Positions 48,599 through 57,811 of a DNA stretch of 64,000 bases are shown here, piece by piece; position 1 is the first letter of the stretch; every line of letters begins with the position of its first letter. Origin of the DNA: Noviluteimonas gilva (GTDB taxonomy: Bacteria > Pseudomonadota > Gammaproteobacteria > Xanthomonadales > Xanthomonadaceae); contig NZ_WOXT01000004.1 of NCBI RefSeq assembly GCF_009740395.1, positions 62,001 to 126,000 on the forward strand, in the 5' to 3' direction. A model generated the notes under the pieces. That model saw nothing but the letters and a program-made list of their open reading frames with translations. It was not told the DNA's origin and made no database searches. The translations under genes were made by a program, and so were the position numbers.

Positions 48599-49042
48599 AT
48601 GCGCACCAAGTTCTTCGCTTCCGTGCTGGCGATGCCGCTGCTCGTGGCTGTGTTCGCGACGTCGGCCCAGGCGCCGGATCCGGTCATCGGCAAGTGGAAG
48701 ACCTTCGACGACGAGACCGGCAAGCCGATGTCGATCACCGAGGTCTATCGCACCAAGAACGGCGGGATCGCGGCCAAGGTCGTCGAATCCCTCAACAAGC
48801 CCAACGCCACGTGCGACGAATGCTCGGGCGACAAGAAGGGCAAGCCCGTCGCGGGCATGCTCGTGTTCTGGGACGTGGTGCAGCAAGACGGCGTCTGGTC
48901 GGGCGGCAAGGGCTTCAAGCCGTCGACGGGCGACAACTTCAAGGTCAAGACGGTCAAGGCTTCGGCCGACGGCAAGCACCTGGAAGTCACCGGCTGCAAG
49001 CTCGTGTTCTGCCGCACCGGCAAGTGGGAACGCGTCAACTGA
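48599..49042 (+). CDS. DUF2147 exported protein
   Basis: A 147-residue secreted or periplasmic protein. Signal peptide at residues 1-25 (LAMPLLVAVFATSAQA). The mature part has DPVIGKWKTFDDETGKPMSI, two cysteine pairs (ATCDECSGD and GCKLVFCRTGKW) and the glycine-rich YRTKNGGIAAKVVE, matching DUF2147. Function unknown. A good Shine-Dalgarno (GGGAGGGG) precedes the ATG, and a terminator follows at 49077. Confidence 0.88.
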   Translation: MRTKFFASVLAMPLLVAVFATSAQAPDPVIGKWKTFDDETGKPMSITEVYRTKNGGIAAKVVESLNKPNATCDECSGDKKGKPVAGMLVFWDVVQQDGVWSGGKGFKPSTGDNFKVKTVKASADGKHLEVTGCKLVFCRTGKWERVN

Positions 49043-49076
49043 CGATCGCGCGTTCGCGCGCATCGCAGTCGACACC

Positions 49077-49104
49077 GAAAGCCCGGCGCAAGCCGGGCTT
49101 TTTC
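49077..49104 (+). terminator. Rho-independent terminator after the DUF2147 gene
   Basis: AAAGCCCGGC-GCAA-GCCGGGCTTTTTCG on the plus strand, 34 bp after the stop. Confidence 0.9.
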
Positions 49105-49114
49105 GTGTCCGTGC

Positions 49115-49120
49115 CATAAT
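49115..49120 (+). promoter_or_regulatory. -10 box upstream of metG
   Basis: CATAAT, directly after the terminator and 26 nt before the metG ATG; no convincing -35. Confidence 0.4.
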
Positions 49121-49146
49121 CGCCGGCCCCGTTCAAAGCACGCGCC

Positions 49147-51204
49147 ATGCCCCGCCACGTCGCCGTCTCCTGTGCCCTGCCCTATGCCAACGGCCCGTTG
49201 CACCTCGGGCACCTGGTGGGCTACGTCCAGGGCGACATCTGGGTGCGCGCACGGCGCATGGCGGGCGACGCGGTGCGCTTCGTGTGCGCCGACGACACGC
49301 ATGGCACGCCGATCATGCTGGCCGCCGAGAAAGCCGGCACCACGCCCGAGCAGTTCATCGCCGCGATCCAGGCGCAGCACGAGCGCGACTTCGCCGACTT
49401 CCACGTCGCCTTCGATCATTACGACTCGACCAACTCGCCGGCCAATCGCCAGCTGACCGAAGCGATCTACGCGGCGCTCGATGCGCGCGGCCACATCTCG
49501 CGGCGCAGCGTGGCGCAGTTCTACGATCCGGCGAAGGGCATGTTCCTGCCCGATCGCTACATCAAGGGCATCTGCCCGAACTGCGGCACGCCCGACCAGT
49601 ACGGCGACAACTGCGAGAACTGCGGCGCCACGTATGCGCCGACCGATCTGAAGGAACCGCGCTCGGTGCTCAGTGGCGCGACGCCGGAGTTGCGCGACTC
49701 CGAGCACTTCTTCTTCGAAGTCGGGCCCTTCAGCGATTTCCTGCGCGGCTGGCTCGCCAGCGACGTCGCGATTCCCGGCGTGAAGGCCAAGTTGCTGGAA
49801 TGGCTCGACGCCGAAGGCGGCCTGCGCGCGTGGGACATCTCACGTGATGCGCCCTACTTCGGGTTCCAGATCCCCGGCCATCCGGGCAAGTATTTCTACG
49901 TGTGGCTCGATGCGCCGATCGGTTACCTCTCGGCGCTGCAGGTGTTGTGCGAGCGCGATGGCGCCAACTTCATGCAGTACCTCGCGCACGACAGCGAAGC
50001 CGAGCTGCACCATTTCATCGGCAAGGACATCGTCAACTTCCACGGCCTGTTCTGGCCGGCGGTGTTGCATGGTGCGGGCTTCCGCGCGCCGACCAAGCTG
50101 CACGTCAACGGCTATCTGACCGTCGACGGCGCGAAGATGTCGAAGTCGCGCGGCACCTTCGTCATGGCGCGCACGTATCTGGAGGCCGGCCTGGATCCCG
50201 AAGCGCTGCGTTACTACTTCGCCGCGAAGTCCGGCGGCGGCGTCGACGATCTCGACCTCAACCTGCACGACTTCGTCGCGCGCGTGAACAGCGACCTGGT
50301 GGGCAAGTTCGTGAATCTTGCGAGCCGTTGCGCCGGCTTCATCGACAAGCGCTTCGGCGGCCAGCTCGCCGATGCATTGCCGGATGCGGCGATGTACGCG
50401 CGTTTCGTCGATGCGATCCCGCAAGTCGCCGCTGCATACGAAGCGAACCAGCCCGCCGCCGTGTTGCGCCATGCGATGGCGCTCGCCGACGAAGCGAACC
50501 GCTACATCGACGAAACCAAACCGTGGGTGCTCGCCAAGCAGGAAGGCAGCGGCGCGCAACTGCAGGCCGTCTGCACGCAGGGCCTCAACCTGTTCCGCGT
50601 GCTCGCCGCGATGCTCAAGCCGGTGTTGCCGCTGTTGTCGCAGCGCGCCGAAGGGTTCCTGCGCGCGCCCGTCGCGGGCTGGCAGGACCTCGCGCAGCCG
50701 CTGCTCGCGCATCGCATCGACCCTTACGTTCCGTTGTTCACCCGCATCGACCCGAAGCACATCGACCACATGACCGAAGCCAGCAAGGACACCATGGCGT
50801 CCGTCGCCGCGCCGCCCGTCGCCGCCGCGAAGCCCGAAGCCCTGAAGCCCGTGACGGCTGCAGCGGCCGAGACCGCGCACATCGGCATCGATGATTTCGC
50901 GAAGCTCGACCTGCGCGTGGCGACGGTCCTGGCGTGCGAATTCGTCGAAGGCTCCGACAAGCTGCTGCGCTTCGAACTCGACGCGGGCGAACTGGGCAAG
51001 CGCCAGATTTTCTCGGGCATCCGTGCGTCGTACGGCGATCCGGCGGCGCTGGTCGGTCGCAACGTCGTGTTCATCGCCAACCTCGCGCCGCGCAAGATGC
51101 GCTTCGGCGTGAGCGAAGGAATGATCCTCTCCGCCGGTGCCGATGGCGGCGGGCTGCACTTGCTCGACGCGCAGGGCGCGCCGGCGGGTGCGCCGGTCAA
51201 GTAA
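49147..51204 (+). CDS. metG: Methionyl-tRNA synthetase
   Basis: Charges tRNA-Met and tRNA-fMet. It has 685 residues. HIGH-type motif HLGH in [17 protein letters not shown], two zinc pairs (CPNCG and CENCG), KMSKS in [13 protein letters not shown], and a C-terminal tRNA-binding domain (about 575-685, [17 protein letters not shown]). This is the long dimeric form with C-terminal domain. ATG 49147. The RnfB-like gene follows after 4 bp. Confidence 0.98.
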   Translation: MPRHVAVSCALPYANGPLHLGHLVGYVQGDIWVRARRMAGDAVRFVCADDTHGTPIMLAAEKAGTTPEQFIAAIQAQHERDFADFHVAFDHYDSTNSPANRQLTEAIYAALDARGHISRRSVAQFYDPAKGMFLPDRYIKGICPNCGTPDQYGDNCENCGATYAPTDLKEPRSVLSGATPELRDSEHFFFEVGPFSDFLRGWLASDVAIPGVKAKLLEWLDAEGGLRAWDISRDAPYFGFQIPGHPGKYFYVWLDAPIGYLSALQVLCERDGANFMQYLAHDSEAELHHFIGKDIVNFHGLFWPAVLHGAGFRAPTKLHVNGYLTVDGAKMSKSRGTFVMARTYLEAGLDPEALRYYFAAKSGGGVDDLDLNLHDFVARVNSDLVGKFVNLASRCAGFIDKRFGGQLADALPDAAMYARFVDAIPQVAAAYEANQPAAVLRHAMALADEANRYIDETKPWVLAKQEGSGAQLQAVCTQGLNLFRVLAAMLKPVLPLLSQRAEGFLRAPVAGWQDLAQPLLAHRIDPYVPLFTRIDPKHIDHMTEASKDTMASVAAPPVAAAKPEALKPVTAAAAETAHIGIDDFAKLDLRVATVLACEFVEGSDKLLRFELDAGELGKRQIFSGIRASYGDPAALVGRNVVFIANLAPRKMRFGVSEGMILSAGADGGGLHLLDAQGAPAGAPVK

Positions 51205-51208
51205 GGCC

Positions 51209-51625
51209 GTGGACATCGCGATCGACCTCGTCGAGCGTCTCGATCGCGTGTTGCCGCAAACGCAATGCGGCCAGTGTGGTTTCGCGGGTTGCCGCCCGTA
51301 TGCGGAGGCGATGGCGCGCGGTGAAGCCGGCGTCGAACGCTGTCCGCCCGGCGGTGATGCGGGCGCACGCGCGCTCGCGAAGATCCTCGATGTCACGCCG
51401 GTTCCCTACGATCGATCGCGCGGCACACACAAGCCGCCGATCGTCGCGCTGGTCATCGAAGCCGATTGCATCGGCTGCACCAAGTGCATCCAGGCCTGCC
51501 CCGTCGACGCGATCGTCGGCGGCAGCAAACACATGCACACCGTCATCGAACCGCTGTGCACCGGTTGCGAGCTTTGCGTGCCCGCATGCCCGGTGGATTG
51601 CATCGAAATGGTCAGTGCCGCCTGA
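51209..51625 (+). CDS. RnfB-like iron-sulfur protein without membrane anchor
   Basis: A 138-residue soluble ferredoxin-like protein. An N-terminal 4Fe-4S (Fe4S) domain has [16 protein letters not shown] and ERCPPGG. Two ferredoxin motifs follow, [19 protein letters not shown] and [18 protein letters not shown]. It aligns with RnfB, but the N-terminal membrane helix of E. coli RnfB (192 residues) is missing and no other rnf genes are near. The start is GTG at 51209. It is co-transcribed with metG and overlaps the convergent VOC gene by 14 bp. Confidence 0.85.
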   Translation: MDIAIDLVERLDRVLPQTQCGQCGFAGCRPYAEAMARGEAGVERCPPGGDAGARALAKILDVTPVPYDRSRGTHKPPIVALVIEADCIGCTKCIQACPVDAIVGGSKHMHTVIEPLCTGCELCVPACPVDCIEMVSAA

Positions 51626-51974
51626 CGGGTTCGCCGAAGGTCAGCCAGAACCCGTTGTTGTCGCGCAGGATGAACTCGCGCATGCCGTAGAAGGTGTCGT
51701 GCGGGCTTTCGAACACGACCACGCTCCGGGGCAGCGCGTTGAAGAGCGCATCGACGTCTTCGACCTGCAGATACAGATCGGCGTCGCGGCGCGGCGCATC
51801 GCTCGCGTGGCCGCCGCAGTTGAACATCACGCGGCCCTCGCCGTAGCCGAGCAGCGCCCAGATCAGCTCGCCCTCTTCTTCCGCGCTCTCGATCAGCGTG
51901 AAGCCCACCGAGACATACCACGCGATGGTCGCGCGGATGTCGGGAACCTGCAGCATCGGCGTCAGCGTCGCCAT
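51612..51974 (-). CDS. VOC-family (glyoxalase/bleomycin-resistance-like) protein
   Basis: A 120-residue single VOC domain. [38 protein letters not shown] and [19 protein letters not shown] are typical. Likely metal positions are not clearly conserved (no His in the first motif; Glu in REFILRD), so the activity is uncertain. It lies 7 bp upstream of the TraB/GumN gene's end in the same direction and converges with the RnfB-like gene. Confidence 0.85.
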   Translation of the reverse strand: MATLTPMLQVPDIRATIAWYVSVGFTLIESAEEEGELIWALLGYGEGRVMFNCGGHASDAPRRDADLYLQVEDVDALFNALPRSVVVFESPHDTFYGMREFILRDNNGFWLTFGEPVRRH

Positions 51975-51981
51975 GCGAGAC

Positions 51982-52926
51982 TTACCGCTTCGCGCACGCC
52001 GAGCAGACGCGCTCGACCGTATAGCCCTGCGCCTTCATGCGTTCGACCACGCCGTCCTTGCCGAGCAGGTGCAGCGCGCCGACCACGACCAGCGTGTCGT
52101 CGGTGCCCGGTGTGTCGAGGCGCTTGCGCAGCAGCGGCACCCACGCAGCGTTGCGATCGCTGTTGATCGTCTTGTAGAGCGCCGGATACTCGTCGCGGAA
52201 TTCGACGCCGAGCTTCTTCCACAACTGGTCGACATCACCGCTCCGCCATTGCGCATGCAGGCGCTCCAGCGCGGCCTTGCCGCCGTCGGTTTCGTCGAAC
52301 GATTCGGCCATCAGCTGCAATTGCACCTGCCTGTCCATGTTTTCGAACATCGCCAGCTGCTTCATGCCGCCTTCCAGCCCGCTCGTCCGCTTGCCGTCGG
52401 CCGTCGCCTGCTTGCCCAGATGCGCGTCGAGGCCGAGTTCGGAATCGAACCCCGCGGCGCGCGCCTCGGCGATCGTCACCAGCAGGCTGGCGTACCAGGC
52501 ATCGACCATCTGGAACATCGCCGGCTGCACGCCCATCTGCCGAAGCGTGGCTTCGTTGTCCTGCAGCCACTGCGCCAGGCGCGCGCGCTGCGCGGGCGGA
52601 AGTTCATCGTTGAGCGTAGTGCCGTCCGTGCGAATCGCCGCCTGCCCCATCGCCATACCCAGGTCCTTCGACAACATCTCCTCCGGCGCGAGTTCGAACA
52701 CCACTTCCTCGGCATCGGCATACGCCGCGTCGACATCCTTCGACAGCGGATAGTCGTCCTTCGTCAGCATGTGGAAGGAGCCCAGCAGGTAGACGGTGTT
52801 GTCCTTGTCGGACACTTTCCACAGCAGCGGCACCGGCGCGCCCGTGGATTTCGGCGCCGAGGCGTCGGAGGCGAACAGCGGGATCGCGATGGCGAGTGTC
52901 GCGGCGGCGAGCAGGAGGCGGCGCAT
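51982..52926 (-). CDS. TraB/GumN-family protein, exported
   Basis: A 314-residue protein with a signal peptide (residues 1-19, LLLAAATLAIAIPLFA). TraB/GumN signatures are VYLLGSFHMLTKDDYPLS near the start, EVVFELAPEEML, and VVVGALHLLGKDGVVERMKA near the end; these hold the GxxH and Glu residues of the Tiki/TraB-type metalloprotease fold. It ends RVCSACAKR. Function in Xanthomonads unknown. Follows the DUF1684 gene by 14 bp. Confidence 0.9.
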   Translation of the reverse strand: MRRLLLAAATLAIAIPLFASDASAPKSTGAPVPLLWKVSDKDNTVYLLGSFHMLTKDDYPLSKDVDAAYADAEEVVFELAPEEMLSKDLGMAMGQAAIRTDGTTLNDELPPAQRARLAQWLQDNEATLRQMGVQPAMFQMVDAWYASLLVTIAEARAAGFDSELGLDAHLGKQATADGKRTSGLEGGMKQLAMFENMDRQVQLQLMAESFDETDGGKAALERLHAQWRSGDVDQLWKKLGVEFRDEYPALYKTINSDRNAAWVPLLRKRLDTPGTDDTLVVVGALHLLGKDGVVERMKAQGYTVERVCSACAKR

Positions 52927-52940
52927 GTCGGATCCTTCGA

Positions 52941-53879
52941 TCAGTGTTTGGTGTAGACGCGTTCGCCGGCTTCGACTGCAAGATCGAGGCGATTGGCGAC
53001 CGGCGGCAACGGACAGGTGGCGTAAGCCGTGAACGCGCACGGCGGATTCTCCGCGCGATTGAAATCGATCGTCATCTGCTGGTTCGCGGTCGGGCGCGCG
53101 AGGTCGAGATAGCGGCCCGCGGGATAACTGCCGTGCCCGCTCGTGCGATCGGCGTAGACGAGGAACAGCGTCGGTTCGCCTTCGTCGAGCAATTCGAGGC
53201 GATGGGTCTTGCCGCCGTGCGTGAATTCCACCGCGCCGGGGTTGGCCACTTGTTCGACCATGTTGACGATGTTGACGATCGGCAGCGTCGTGCCCGCCGG
53301 ATGCGGGATGAAGCGCCCGGTGACCTTCCACTCGGGACCGCCCGGCCAGAACTGCAAGCCGGCGAACTGCAACCGCGCAGGCGCATCGCTGTGCTTCACG
53401 CGAAGCGCAACGCGGTCGCCGCGCTTGATGACCGTGGCCAGGCCCTTGCCCTCGTCGAAACCGATCTTGCTCGGGCCGCCTTCGTCCGCGTCGGTCTTCA
53501 GCACCGTCGCACCCGTGAGCGGTTCGCCGTCGAGCGTCAGCGCGGTGCTCTTGTCCGGCACGAAGCGCACACGGCCATCGGCACCGAGTTCCAGCATGCC
53601 CAGGTGCGCCGGGCCCATCGCCATGCGGATGCCATTGCTGCCCGCGGCGCCGGCGTAATGCGAACCGGGGTCGATCCAGTGCAGGCCGATCACCGACGTC
53701 CACCCTTGCGGCGCGGTGAGTTCGGCGACGCGTGCATCACGCCACGGCTTCTCCGATGCGGCGAATGCGCGTGCGCGCGCTTCGGCCGCCGCGCGTGCGG
53801 CCGCTTCTTCGTCGGTCTTGTCGCAGGCGCCCAACACGAGCGTGCAGGCGATCAACGTCAGCGCCAGTCCCTTCCCCAT
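52941..53879 (-). CDS. DUF1684 lipoprotein
   Basis: A 312-residue exported lipoprotein. Lipobox TLVLGAC places the cysteine near residue 18. The DUF1684 core includes GWTSVIGLHWIDPGSHYAG, GRYLDLARP and IDFNRAENPPCAFTAYATC with PLPPVANRL. I chose ATG 53879, which has AAGG about 9 nt upstream and gives a normal signal peptide; an in-frame ATG at 53897 has no such site. Function unknown. It starts 22 bp after mutL and continues into the TraB/GumN gene. Confidence 0.9.
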   Translation of the reverse strand: MGKGLALTLIACTLVLGACDKTDEEAAARAAAEARARAFAASEKPWRDARVAELTAPQGWTSVIGLHWIDPGSHYAGAAGSNGIRMAMGPAHLGMLELGADGRVRFVPDKSTALTLDGEPLTGATVLKTDADEGGPSKIGFDEGKGLATVIKRGDRVALRVKHSDAPARLQFAGLQFWPGGPEWKVTGRFIPHPAGTTLPIVNIVNMVEQVANPGAVEFTHGGKTHRLELLDEGEPTLFLVYADRTSGHGSYPAGRYLDLARPTANQQMTIDFNRAENPPCAFTAYATCPLPPVANRLDLAVEAGERVYTKH

Positions 53880-53901
53880 TCCCCTGACCTTCCCCATGTG
53901 C

Positions 53902-55692
53902 TCAACGCCCTCGAAGGAACCATTTGTCGATGTCGCCCAATGCGAAGCGCGTCCACGTGGGACGGCCGTGGTTGCATTGGCCGGAACGTTCGGTCGCTTC
54001 CATTTCGCGCAGCAGCGCGTTCATTTCGGCGATGGTAAGACGACGATTGGCGCGCACGGCGCCGTGGCAGGCCATCGTCGACAGCAATTCGTCGCGCGCG
54101 GCGGACACGCGCCGCGATTCGCCGTGTTCGCGCAGATCGGCAAGCACGTCGCGCAACAAGGCTTCGACATCGCCATCGGCGAGCAAGGCCGGCACGCTGC
54201 GCAACAGCAGCGAACCCGGCCCGCTGCGCGTGAGTTCGAACCCCAGCGCGGCGAGCGTGGCGGCCTCGCGTTCGGCGACATCGGCTTCGCGCTCGGACAC
54301 CGCGACGTTCATCGGCACCAGCAAGGGCTGCGTGCGCAGGCCTTCGCCGTCGTGCGCGCCCTTGAGCTTTTCGTAGCCGATGCGTTCGTGCGCGGCATGC
54401 ATGTCGACGACGACCAGACCGTCGGCGTTCTCCGCGAGGATGTAGATGCCGTGGAGTTGCGCGATCGCGAAGCCGAGCGGCGGCGCGGTGTCGTCGCGCG
54501 CCTCGGGCATCGACATGGGGCGCGGCGCTTCGGCGAGGGCGACGTCGTCGTTCGCATACAACGCCGCGTACGCGACCCGCGCATCGGCGACACGCAACGA
54601 CAGGCCCGACTGATCCGAACCATTCCACGACGGACCGACCCACGTGCGCGCGCCAGGTTCGGCAACGACGGGCGCCGCGCTTTCCGCCGAGAGGCCCGCG
54701 CGCGTTTCGGCCAGCGCCGCATGCAGCGTGCGATAGACGAAGTCGTGCACCAGGCGCGATTCGCGGAAGCGCACTTCGTGCTTGGCCGGATGCACGTTGA
54801 CGTCGACGGTGCGCGGGTCGAGTTCGAGGAACAACACGTAAGCCGGTTGTCGCCCGTGGAAGAGCACGTCGGCGTAGGCCTGCTTCACCGCATGCGCGAC
54901 GTTGCGGTCGCGCACGCTGCGGCCGTTGACGTAGAGATACTGCTGGTCGGCGCTCGCGCGGTTGTAGACCGGTTGCGCGATCCAGCCGTGCAGGCGCAAG
55001 CCGGCGCCGGAATGTTCGACGCGCAGCGCGTGCTTCGCGAATTCCTCGCCGAGCGTTTCGAACAGGCGATCGGTGGACGCGAGGATGCCGTCGCCGCGAT
55101 AGCGACGCGCAGGGCGGCCGTTGTGCGAGACGCGCAGTTCGACATCCGGGCGTGCGAGCGCGAGCGAACGCAGCCATTCTTCGATGTGACTCAGCTCCGT
55201 GCGTTCGGCGCGCAGGAACTTGCGGCGCGCGGGCACGTTGTAGAACAGGTCGCGCACTTCGACCGTCGTGCCCTGCGGATGTGGTTTCGGGGCGACTTCG
55301 CCCAGGCGGCCGCCGTCGACGTGCAAGGCGGCGCCATGCTCGGCGTCGGTGCGTCGCGAGGCGAGCATGAAGCGGCTGACCGACGCGATCGACGGCAACG
55401 CTTCGCCGCGGAAACCGAGCGTGGCGACGGCTTCGAGGTCGTCGAGCGAGGCGATCTTGCTGGTCGCGTGGCGCGACACCGCGAGCGGAAGTTCGTCGGG
55501 CGCGATGCCGCCGCCGTCGTCGCGCACGCGGATCAGGCGGATGCCGCCTTCTTCCAGGTCGATCTCCACGCGGCGCGCGCCGGCGTCGAGCGCGTTCTCC
55601 ACCAATTCCTTGACGACGGACGCCGGTCGTTCGACGACCTCGCCCGCGGCGATCTGGTTGATCAGGGTGTCGGGAAGTTGGCGGATGGGCAC
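53902..55692 (-). CDS. mutL: DNA mismatch repair protein MutL with endonuclease motif
   Basis: GHKL ATPase linking MutS to excision. It has 596 residues. N-terminal ATPase motifs: [53 protein letters not shown]-terminal dimerisation domain contains [12 protein letters not shown], which fits the latent endonuclease motif DxHAx2Ex4E, plus ACHGAVRA and CNHGRPT. E. coli MutL, which works with MutH, lacks it. The start is GTG at 55692 ([18 protein letters not shown]); a GTG five codons upstream (55707) is also open. It follows amiC by 43 bp. Confidence 0.96.
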   Translation of the reverse strand: MPIRQLPDTLINQIAAGEVVERPASVVKELVENALDAGARRVEIDLEEGGIRLIRVRDDGGGIAPDELPLAVSRHATSKIASLDDLEAVATLGFRGEALPSIASVSRFMLASRRTDAEHGAALHVDGGRLGEVAPKPHPQGTTVEVRDLFYNVPARRKFLRAERTELSHIEEWLRSLALARPDVELRVSHNGRPARRYRGDGILASTDRLFETLGEEFAKHALRVEHSGAGLRLHGWIAQPVYNRASADQQYLYVNGRSVRDRNVAHAVKQAYADVLFHGRQPAYVLFLELDPRTVDVNVHPAKHEVRFRESRLVHDFVYRTLHAALAETRAGLSAESAAPVVAEPGARTWVGPSWNGSDQSGLSLRVADARVAYAALYANDDVALAEAPRPMSMPEARDDTAPPLGFAIAQLHGIYILAENADGLVVVDMHAAHERIGYEKLKGAHDGEGLRTQPLLVPMNVAVSEREADVAEREAATLAALGFELTRSGPGSLLLRSVPALLADGDVEALLRDVLADLREHGESRRVSAARDELLSTMACHGAVRANRRLTIAEMNALLREMEATERSGQCNHGRPTWTRFALGDIDKWFLRGR

Positions 55693-55735
55693 TGCGCGGC
55701 GCTGCACGAAAGAGCAGCGCCGATCATACCTGCCG

Positions 55736-57250
55736 TCAGCGGCTGCCGGCGGCGCTCGCCGTCGGATTCTCTGCGGCTTCCGCGCGCGCCGCATACAGCG
55801 TTCCCGGCGGCGGCTGGCGGGTGAAATAGCGGTTGACGCCATCGAGGATCGCGCGCGCCAGGTCTTGCTGGTGGCGCGGATCGTTGAGGCGGCGTTCCTC
55901 TTCGGGGTTGGTGATGAACGCGGTCTCCACCAACATCGAGGGCACGTCGGGCGAGCGCAGCACGACGAAGTTCGCGCGCTCCACGCTCGACTTGTGGGTC
56001 TTGCCCAGTTTCTTCAGGCCGCTCAGCACGTGGCCGGCGATGTCCTCGGAGGCCTTCATCGTGGCGCTCTGCGAGAGGTCGAGCAGCACCGAGGCCAGCG
56101 TGTTGTCCTTGTCCTGCAGGCGCACGCCGCCGACCAGGTCGGCCGCGTTTTCCTGGTTCGCCAACCAGCGCGCGGCCTGCGACGAGGCGCCGCGCTGCGA
56201 CAGCACGAACACCGACGAACCGTTCGCATCGGGGTTGTTGAACGCGTCGGCATGGATCGACACGAACATGTCCGCCTTCGCCGCGCGCGCCTTCTGGTAG
56301 CGCTGCGCAAGCGGGATGAACACGTCGGTGTCGCGGGTGAGGTAGGCCTTCAGGCCGGGCGTGGCGTTGATCTGGCGCGCGAGTTCGCGCGCGATGGCGA
56401 GCGTCACGTCCTTCTCGCGCGTGCCGCGGCCGCCGCGTGCGCCGGGATCCTGGCCGCCGTGGCCGGCATCGATCGCGATGACCAGCTCGCGCATGCCGGC
56501 CTTGCGCAGTTGTTGCATCGACTTGGTCGCGCCGGGCGGCGGCGTGGTCGAAGCGATCGGCGTGGGCACGCCGGTGGCGATGGTGGTCGGAACGCCGGTC
56601 GCGATGGTGGTGGGCGGCGAATAGGTCGACGCGCTCGTCGAGGCAGCCGACGGGACCGTGGAAACAGGCTTGCTCGCCGCGCCCTGCGCATTCGGCAGCG
56701 TGGCGACGAGGCGCGAGGTCGCTTTGGCCGAACGCGCGGCGGTTTCCTGCGGCGTGGGTTCGGGTTTGTTGGCGAACGCACCGATGGGATCGGCGACGGC
56801 GGGGCTGACAACGGCTGTGCCGCCGAGGTCACCGCTCGCACCCGGCTTGCCGTCGCCCGGCCATTCGAGCACCAGGCGCGTCACGCCGTCGGTGGTTTCC
56901 ATGCGGGGCTTGAGGCCCACGACCGGCGATGCGAGGTCGAACACCACGCGAACCGTGCCCGGCACGGGCTGGCCCGTGCGGACCGACTTCACCACGCCGG
57001 CGCCTTCGGGCAGCGCGAAGCGGCCGAGCTTGGCGGCGGGCAGGTCCACCACGAGGCGGTCGGGGCCGGCCAGGGTCAGGGTCGAGTAATCGGCGGGGCC
57101 GTCGAGCAGGAGTTCGGCGCGGGTGCCGGTGGCGCCCTCGCGAAGGGTCAGTCCCTTGATCTCACCGGCGCGCGCGATGTTCCAGCACAGCGCGAAGATC
57201 AGCGCTGCGCCGAGTGCCCATTGCTGCACGGTGGCCCCCTTGATACGCAT
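55736..57250 (-). CDS. N-acetylmuramoyl-L-alanine amidase with AMIN domain (AmiB/AmiC type)
   Basis: Periplasmic amidase that splits septal peptidoglycan. It has 504 residues. Signal peptide at residues 1-28 ([13 protein letters not shown]). AMIN domain about 30-130. A Ser/Thr/Pro linker contains a heptapeptide repeat TTIATGVP. The amidase_3 domain (about 255-480) has zinc-site segments [31 protein letters not shown] and [14 protein letters not shown]. The C terminus is disordered. The order tsaE-amidase-mutL matches E. coli tsaE-amiB-mutL. Confidence 0.93.
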   Translation of the reverse strand: MRIKGATVQQWALGAALIFALCWNIARAGEIKGLTLREGATGTRAELLLDGPADYSTLTLAGPDRLVVDLPAAKLGRFALPEGAGVVKSVRTGQPVPGTVRVVFDLASPVVGLKPRMETTDGVTRLVLEWPGDGKPGASGDLGGTAVVSPAVADPIGAFANKPEPTPQETAARSAKATSRLVATLPNAQGAASKPVSTVPSAASTSASTYSPPTTIATGVPTTIATGVPTPIASTTPPPGATKSMQQLRKAGMRELVIAIDAGHGGQDPGARGGRGTREKDVTLAIARELARQINATPGLKAYLTRDTDVFIPLAQRYQKARAAKADMFVSIHADAFNNPDANGSSVFVLSQRGASSQAARWLANQENAADLVGGVRLQDKDNTLASVLLDLSQSATMKASEDIAGHVLSGLKKLGKTHKSSVERANFVVLRSPDVPSMLVETAFITNPEEERRLNDPRHQQDLARAILDGVNRYFTRQPPPGTLYAARAEAAENPTASAAGSR

Positions 57251-57257
57251 GACCGGG

Positions 57258-57286
57258 AGTTAAGCACCGGCCGGAGGGTTTTGCAA
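57258..57286 (-). promoter_or_regulatory. Candidate promoter of the amidase gene
   Basis: Minus-strand TTGCAA, 17-bp spacer, TTAACT, with the -10 box 7 nt before the ATG at 57250, implying a leader of 0-1 nt. The -10 match is weak. Confidence 0.35.
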
Positions 57287-57328
57287 CCACTTTTTCCTTA
57301 TCTATCCGGCACCTGCCACCGGTTCCTC

Positions 57329-57811
57329 TCAGCGAGGGGGAACAAACGCATGCAAGTGGGGGTGACCGGCCAAACGCGCCAACCATTCGTCGCCGACCGG
57401 CGACCCCGCGACGGCATCGAGCGACCGTCCGTCCCCTTCCAGGGCGAGCAGGACGTCGATATCGGGCTGCGGAAGCGCCCGCCCGCCGCGCTCGGGCCAT
57501 TCGACCAGCCAGAGCGTGCCCTCGCTCGCGTCGAGGCCGAGGAATTCCAGTTCACCCGGATCGCCGATGCGATACAGGTCCAGGTGCAACGCATCGCCAC
57601 CGTCATCGAGTGGATAGCGTTCGACGAGCGTGTAGGTCGGACTGCGAATCGCGCCGCGCACGCCGAGTGCGCGCAACAACGCACGCGCGAACGTCGACTT
57701 GCCCGCACCCAGATCGCCACGCAAATGCACGATCGCGCGCGGCGGACGCGTGCTTGCGAAAACCGCCGCGATGCGATCGGTGTCGTCGGGCGTGGGCAGG
57801 AACGCGCGCAT
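57329..57811 (-). CDS. tsaE: tRNA threonylcarbamoyladenosine biosynthesis ATPase TsaE
   Basis: P-loop ATPase of the t6A pathway, working with TsaB and TsaD. It has 160 residues. Walker A is HLRGDLGAGKSTFARALL, followed by IRSPTYTLVERY and HLDLYRI. WLVEWPERGG is also typical. Its ATG overlaps the nnrD stop by one base (TGATG), so translation is coupled. Confidence 0.95.
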   Translation of the reverse strand: MRAFLPTPDDTDRIAAVFASTRPPRAIVHLRGDLGAGKSTFARALLRALGVRGAIRSPTYTLVERYPLDDGGDALHLDLYRIGDPGELEFLGLDASEGTLWLVEWPERGGRALPQPDIDVLLALEGDGRSLDAVAGSPVGDEWLARLAGHPHLHAFVPPR

